7,805 bases of DNA from an uncultured Collinsella sp. (GTDB lineage Bacteria > Actinomycetota > Coriobacteriia > Coriobacteriales > Coriobacteriaceae): contig UQHR01000055.1 in the NCBI GenBank assembly GCA_900540905.1, forward strand, positions 1-7,805. The letters run 5' to 3'. Shown one piece after another: positions 5,175 through 7,805 of this stretch (position 1 is its first letter; every line of letters begins with the position of its first letter). A model generated the notes under the pieces. That model was not told the DNA's origin. It did no database searches and was given only the letters and a program-made list of their open reading frames with translations. The position numbers and the translations under genes are program-made.

Positions 5175-7646
5175 ATGAAAAAGTACAATGAGCAGTGTCC
5201 AACAAACGAAAGGCAAACAATGCGAGTCGAAACAACCGGAGTATGCAGAGGAAACTGGAAAATCTACCAGCAGCTTAAGATTGAAGGCATCCATAAAGGC
5301 TCCAGCGTAACAGCCCAAGCGGCTACAAACGACAACCGCTGCTTACCTTTATCCCTCCTAAAATTCCGGGACAATGGTTGTGACTCGAACTCATACGTCC
5401 TTGTACTCCCCGATCCCGATGCCCGCACCATCAAAATTGAGTTTTGCGAAATCGGCCAAGACGGTCGTACCCTGAGCAGCGACTCCCTTTCGCTCAATTG
5501 CAAGAACATCAAATGGGAGTCTCGCCTTAACTACAAAATTAAACCTGACATGTGCAGCAAACTCCGAAACTACGATGACGTTTCAGAGTTTGACATGGCA
5601 ACGATTGATTTCTGGCAGTGCATCGAAGATTCAAGCGACTATATCCTTAGGTGCACGGTGAGAACTCCTTATCGTAGCGACTCGCAAATCAAACTTCGTT
5701 GTTTCGATCGAACCCTTAATGAAGTTAATTTGAGCATCGTCAATTTCGGTTCGAATGTAACAAGCGTTGGATTTACGTCTGAGAAAAAGCAGCTTGAAAC
5801 GCAGCTCTCAATTCGAATGCCAAAGGCGTTCGATCGTTACTACTTTGTTATTGACGATCAAAATCACCCATCATTCAGTGCATTTGACTGCTTAACACCC
5901 GATAAGTTAGGCTTGCTTCTTGAGGAGACCAACTTTCTCTTTACCCATGCGCAGTTTGACCCTGAATACCCCGAATGGTTCACGGAGCATAAGGCAACCA
6001 TCGGCGCTCTGGAGAAGCAGAGAAAAATCGTCTTCAACAGTGCTCCGAAGTTCAGCATTATTGTCCCTCTATACAACACACCCATTTCGTTCTTTAACGA
6101 TATGACCGAATCCGTAAAAAACCAGTCTTATGCAAACTGGGAGCTCATCCTAGTTAATGCAAGTCCTGACAATCAGGAACTAAAGGTTCACGTTGAGCAG
6201 GAGACGGCCCACGACAACAGAATTAAATCAATTAACCTTACCGAGAATAAGGGCATTTCCGAAAATACAAACGCCGGCGTTGCCATCGCTTCGGGTGATT
6301 TCGTTAGCTTCTTTGACCATGACGATATTCTTGAACCGGACTTGTTGTTCTCATATGCCGAGGCAATTGAAAACAATGAGGACGTCGATCTTCTATATTG
6401 TGATGAAGATAAACTCATGCCTGATGGAAAGCTAGCGCAGCCGTTCTTTAAGCCGGATTTCAATATCGATCTGCTCAGAAACAATAACTATATCTGCCAT
6501 ATGCTTACCATCCGTAAGTCTCTGCTTGACACTCTAGAACCGAACACGAAAGAGTTCGATGGAGCGCAGGATCATAATCTGACTCTCCGCGCCGTGGAAA
6601 AGGCAAGGAAAGTTCATCATGTTCCAAAGGTTCTATATCACTGGCGCCTAAGCGAGACCTCCACCGCAGCAAATGCCGATAGCAAGCCGTATGCCACTAT
6701 CGCAGGTATCAAAGCGGTCCAGAGTCATTTGGACAGGCTTGGGCTCAATGCGAAGGTCGAACAAGCGCGTCGTCCCTTTACATATAAAGTAACCTACGCT
6801 GTGCCAGATTCCCATCCACTCGTGTCAATTATCATTCCAACTAAAGACCACGCCGACATTCTGGACAACTGCATTACATCAATTGTTGAGAAATCAACGC
6901 ACGATAATTACGAGCTTGTCATAATCGAAAACAACAGCACAGAAAAGGCGACGTTCGATTATTACGATAAGTTGCAAGCAAAATATCCTGACATCGTTCG
7001 TCTTGTAACTTGGGAACACGAATTCAATTTCTCCAAACTCATGAACTTTGGCGTTGCTCACGCCAAGGGCGACTATCTCTTGCTATTGAATAACGATACT
7101 GAGGTAATTACGCCCAATTGGATTGAGATAATGCTTGGCATCTGTGCACGTGAGGATGTTGGCGCAGTTGGTGCAAAACTCTACTATCCCGACAACACCA
7201 TTCAGCACGCGGGCTTATGCGTCACTGGCGGCGTGGCTGGACATCTTTGCCAAAGCATGCCAAAGGATAACTGGGGCTACTTTGCACTCAACGATGCGCA
7301 ACAAGACTTCAGCGCCGTCACTGCAGCTTGCATAATGACCAAGCGTAGCGAATATGAGAAAGTCGGAGGTTTCACGGAAGAGCTTCAAGTTGCATTTAAT
7401 GACGTTGACTTTTGCTTAAAGCTACGCGAGATCAACGACCTGATCGTATACACACCCGAAGTCGAGCTCTATCACTACGAGTCGATTTCTAGAGGCGTTG
7501 AAAACAATACGGAGAAGCAGATTCGCTTCCACAAAGAGGTCGCATACATGAATTATCGCTGGGCAAAATACTATGTCGAAGGCGATCCGTACATTAACCC
7601 AAATTTCAGCGTGGGAGAACCCGGAAATCGCTACTATCATTTATAA
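5175..7646 (+). CDS. Large bifunctional family 2 glycosyltransferase with two GT-A domains and an unknown N-terminal region
   Basis: An 823-residue, apparently soluble or membrane-peripheral enzyme; no transmembrane helix or signal peptide is visible. Residues 1 to about 285 match no family I recognise and look rich in beta strands, perhaps one or two sugar-binding sandwiches. GT2 domain 1 spans about 292-515: FSIIVPLYNTP (293-303), the nucleotide-metal motif FDHDD (380-384), LLYCDEDKL (406-414) and acceptor-side GAQDHNLTLRA (463-473). GT2 domain 2 spans about 547-775: PLVSIIIPTKD (548-558), LLLLNNDTEV (635-644), VGAKLYYPDNTIQHAG (665-680) and FNDVDFCLKLRE (741-752). Twin GT2 proteins of this kind transfer sugars to surface polysaccharides; the rml genes next door suggest rhamnose as one donor, which is inference. 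CGAGG (5164-5168) sits 6 bases before the chosen ATG; an internal ATG at 5220, also with AAAGG 6 bases before it, is an alternative. The gene is AT-richer than the rml genes and divergent from rmlA. Confidence 0.93.
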   Translation: MKKYNEQCPTNERQTMRVETTGVCRGNWKIYQQLKIEGIHKGSSVTAQAATNDNRCLPLSLLKFRDNGCDSNSYVLVLPDPDARTIKIEFCEIGQDGRTLSSDSLSLNCKNIKWESRLNYKIKPDMCSKLRNYDDVSEFDMATIDFWQCIEDSSDYILRCTVRTPYRSDSQIKLRCFDRTLNEVNLSIVNFGSNVTSVGFTSEKKQLETQLSIRMPKAFDRYYFVIDDQNHPSFSAFDCLTPDKLGLLLEETNFLFTHAQFDPEYPEWFTEHKATIGALEKQRKIVFNSAPKFSIIVPLYNTPISFFNDMTESVKNQSYANWELILVNASPDNQELKVHVEQETAHDNRIKSINLTENKGISENTNAGVAIASGDFVSFFDHDDILEPDLLFSYAEAIENNEDVDLLYCDEDKLMPDGKLAQPFFKPDFNIDLLRNNNYICHMLTIRKSLLDTLEPNTKEFDGAQDHNLTLRAVEKARKVHHVPKVLYHWRLSETSTAANADSKPYATIAGIKAVQSHLDRLGLNAKVEQARRPFTYKVTYAVPDSHPLVSIIIPTKDHADILDNCITSIVEKSTHDNYELVIIENNSTEKATFDYYDKLQAKYPDIVRLVTWEHEFNFSKLMNFGVAHAKGDYLLLLNNDTEVITPNWIEIMLGICAREDVGAVGAKLYYPDNTIQHAGLCVTGGVAGHLCQSMPKDNWGYFALNDAQQDFSAVTAACIMTKRSEYEKVGGFTEELQVAFNDVDFCLKLREINDLIVYTPEVELYHYESISRGVENNTEKQIRFHKEVAYMNYRWAKYYVEGDPYINPNFSVGEPGNRYYHL

Positions 7647-7704
7647 AGTGTTAGCTTAATTCTGCGCTTTCTAATTTTAGCCTTATTAAAATGCGACTAA
7701 TAGA

Positions 7705-7738
7705 TAAGGGAATCGAGGGTCAACCCTCGATTCCCTTA
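7705..7738 (+). terminator. Putative terminator hairpin after the glycosyltransferase
   Basis: A perfect 15-pair stem (7705-7719 with 7724-7738) closes a TCAA tetraloop, 58 bases after the stop codon. The stem is strong, but no T run follows on the plus strand (CCTTGAATATC), and the minus side is only mildly T-rich. It may terminate transcription from either side or protect the mRNA 3' end. Confidence 0.55.
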
Positions 7739-7766
7739 CCTTGAATATCAACTTCATCCGAACACC

Positions 7767-7804
7767 TCCCACATTCATCCGCACATGTGCGGATGAATGT
7801 GGGA
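7767..7804. repeat. Perfect 38-base palindrome at the right edge
   Basis: The two 19-base arms (7767-7785 and 7786-7804) are exact reverse complements with no spacer, centred on ACATGT. The core word TTCATCCG occurs at 7774-7781, inverted at 7790-7797, and a third time upstream at 7753-7760. It could be a bidirectional terminator between converging genes, a regulator-binding site, or the edge of a repeat element; the window ends too soon to tell whether a T run follows. Confidence 0.8.
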
Positions 7805-7805
7805 A

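Noticed and set aside
1..7805. tRNA, rRNA or CRISPR features
   Set aside because: No cloverleaf-like segment, rRNA signature or regularly spaced repeat was seen.

Overview
The window looks like part of a cell-surface polysaccharide locus from a high-GC Gram-positive bacterium. The best guess is an actinobacterium of the Coriobacteriia (Collinsella/Olsenella type), with Bifidobacterium as an alternative. The reasons are the strongly GC-rich dTDP-rhamnose genes, the fusion of RmlC and RmlD into one protein, and the relatives I recall for the accessory genes. This assignment is inference from gene content and composition, not from a marker gene.

Layout, left to right. (1) Positions 1-1385, minus strand: an RmlC-RmlD fusion whose C-terminal tail lies outside the window. 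(2) 1386-1506: a spacer almost filled by a long, very GC-rich hairpin. (3) 1507-2526, minus: rmlB (dTDP-glucose 4,6-dehydratase). (4) 2527-4118: an AT-richer insert, by eye in the 40s percent GC against roughly two thirds or more for the rml genes. It holds two closely spaced minus-strand genes: a small DUF4869-like protein, then a P-loop NTPase with an unusual C-terminal half. (5) 4119-5018, minus: rmlA (glucose-1-phosphate thymidylyltransferase), followed by a hairpin terminator. (6) 5019-5174: a divergent, AT-rich promoter region. (7) 5175-7646, plus: an 823-residue protein with two GT2 glycosyltransferase domains and a large N-terminal region of unknown function, again AT-richer than the rml genes. 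(8) 7647-7805: no gene; two long inverted repeats. There is no gene-free stretch over 300 bases.

The rml genes together make all four enzymes (RmlA, B, C, D) that convert glucose-1-phosphate and dTTP to dTDP-L-rhamnose. The twin-domain glycosyltransferase plausibly uses this or another nucleotide sugar to build a rhamnose-containing surface glycan. Composition is mosaic: GC-rich rml genes alternate with AT-richer accessory genes, which is common where surface-polysaccharide loci exchange genes.

The part most likely to be undescribed is the two-gene cassette at 2602-4023, which splits rmlA from rmlB-rmlCD. The small protein and the P-loop NTPase are 9 bases apart with the second ribosome site overlapping the first stop codon, so they look like a co-expressed pair. 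Neither has an obvious role in rhamnose synthesis. A defence or stress-response role is possible but unproven.
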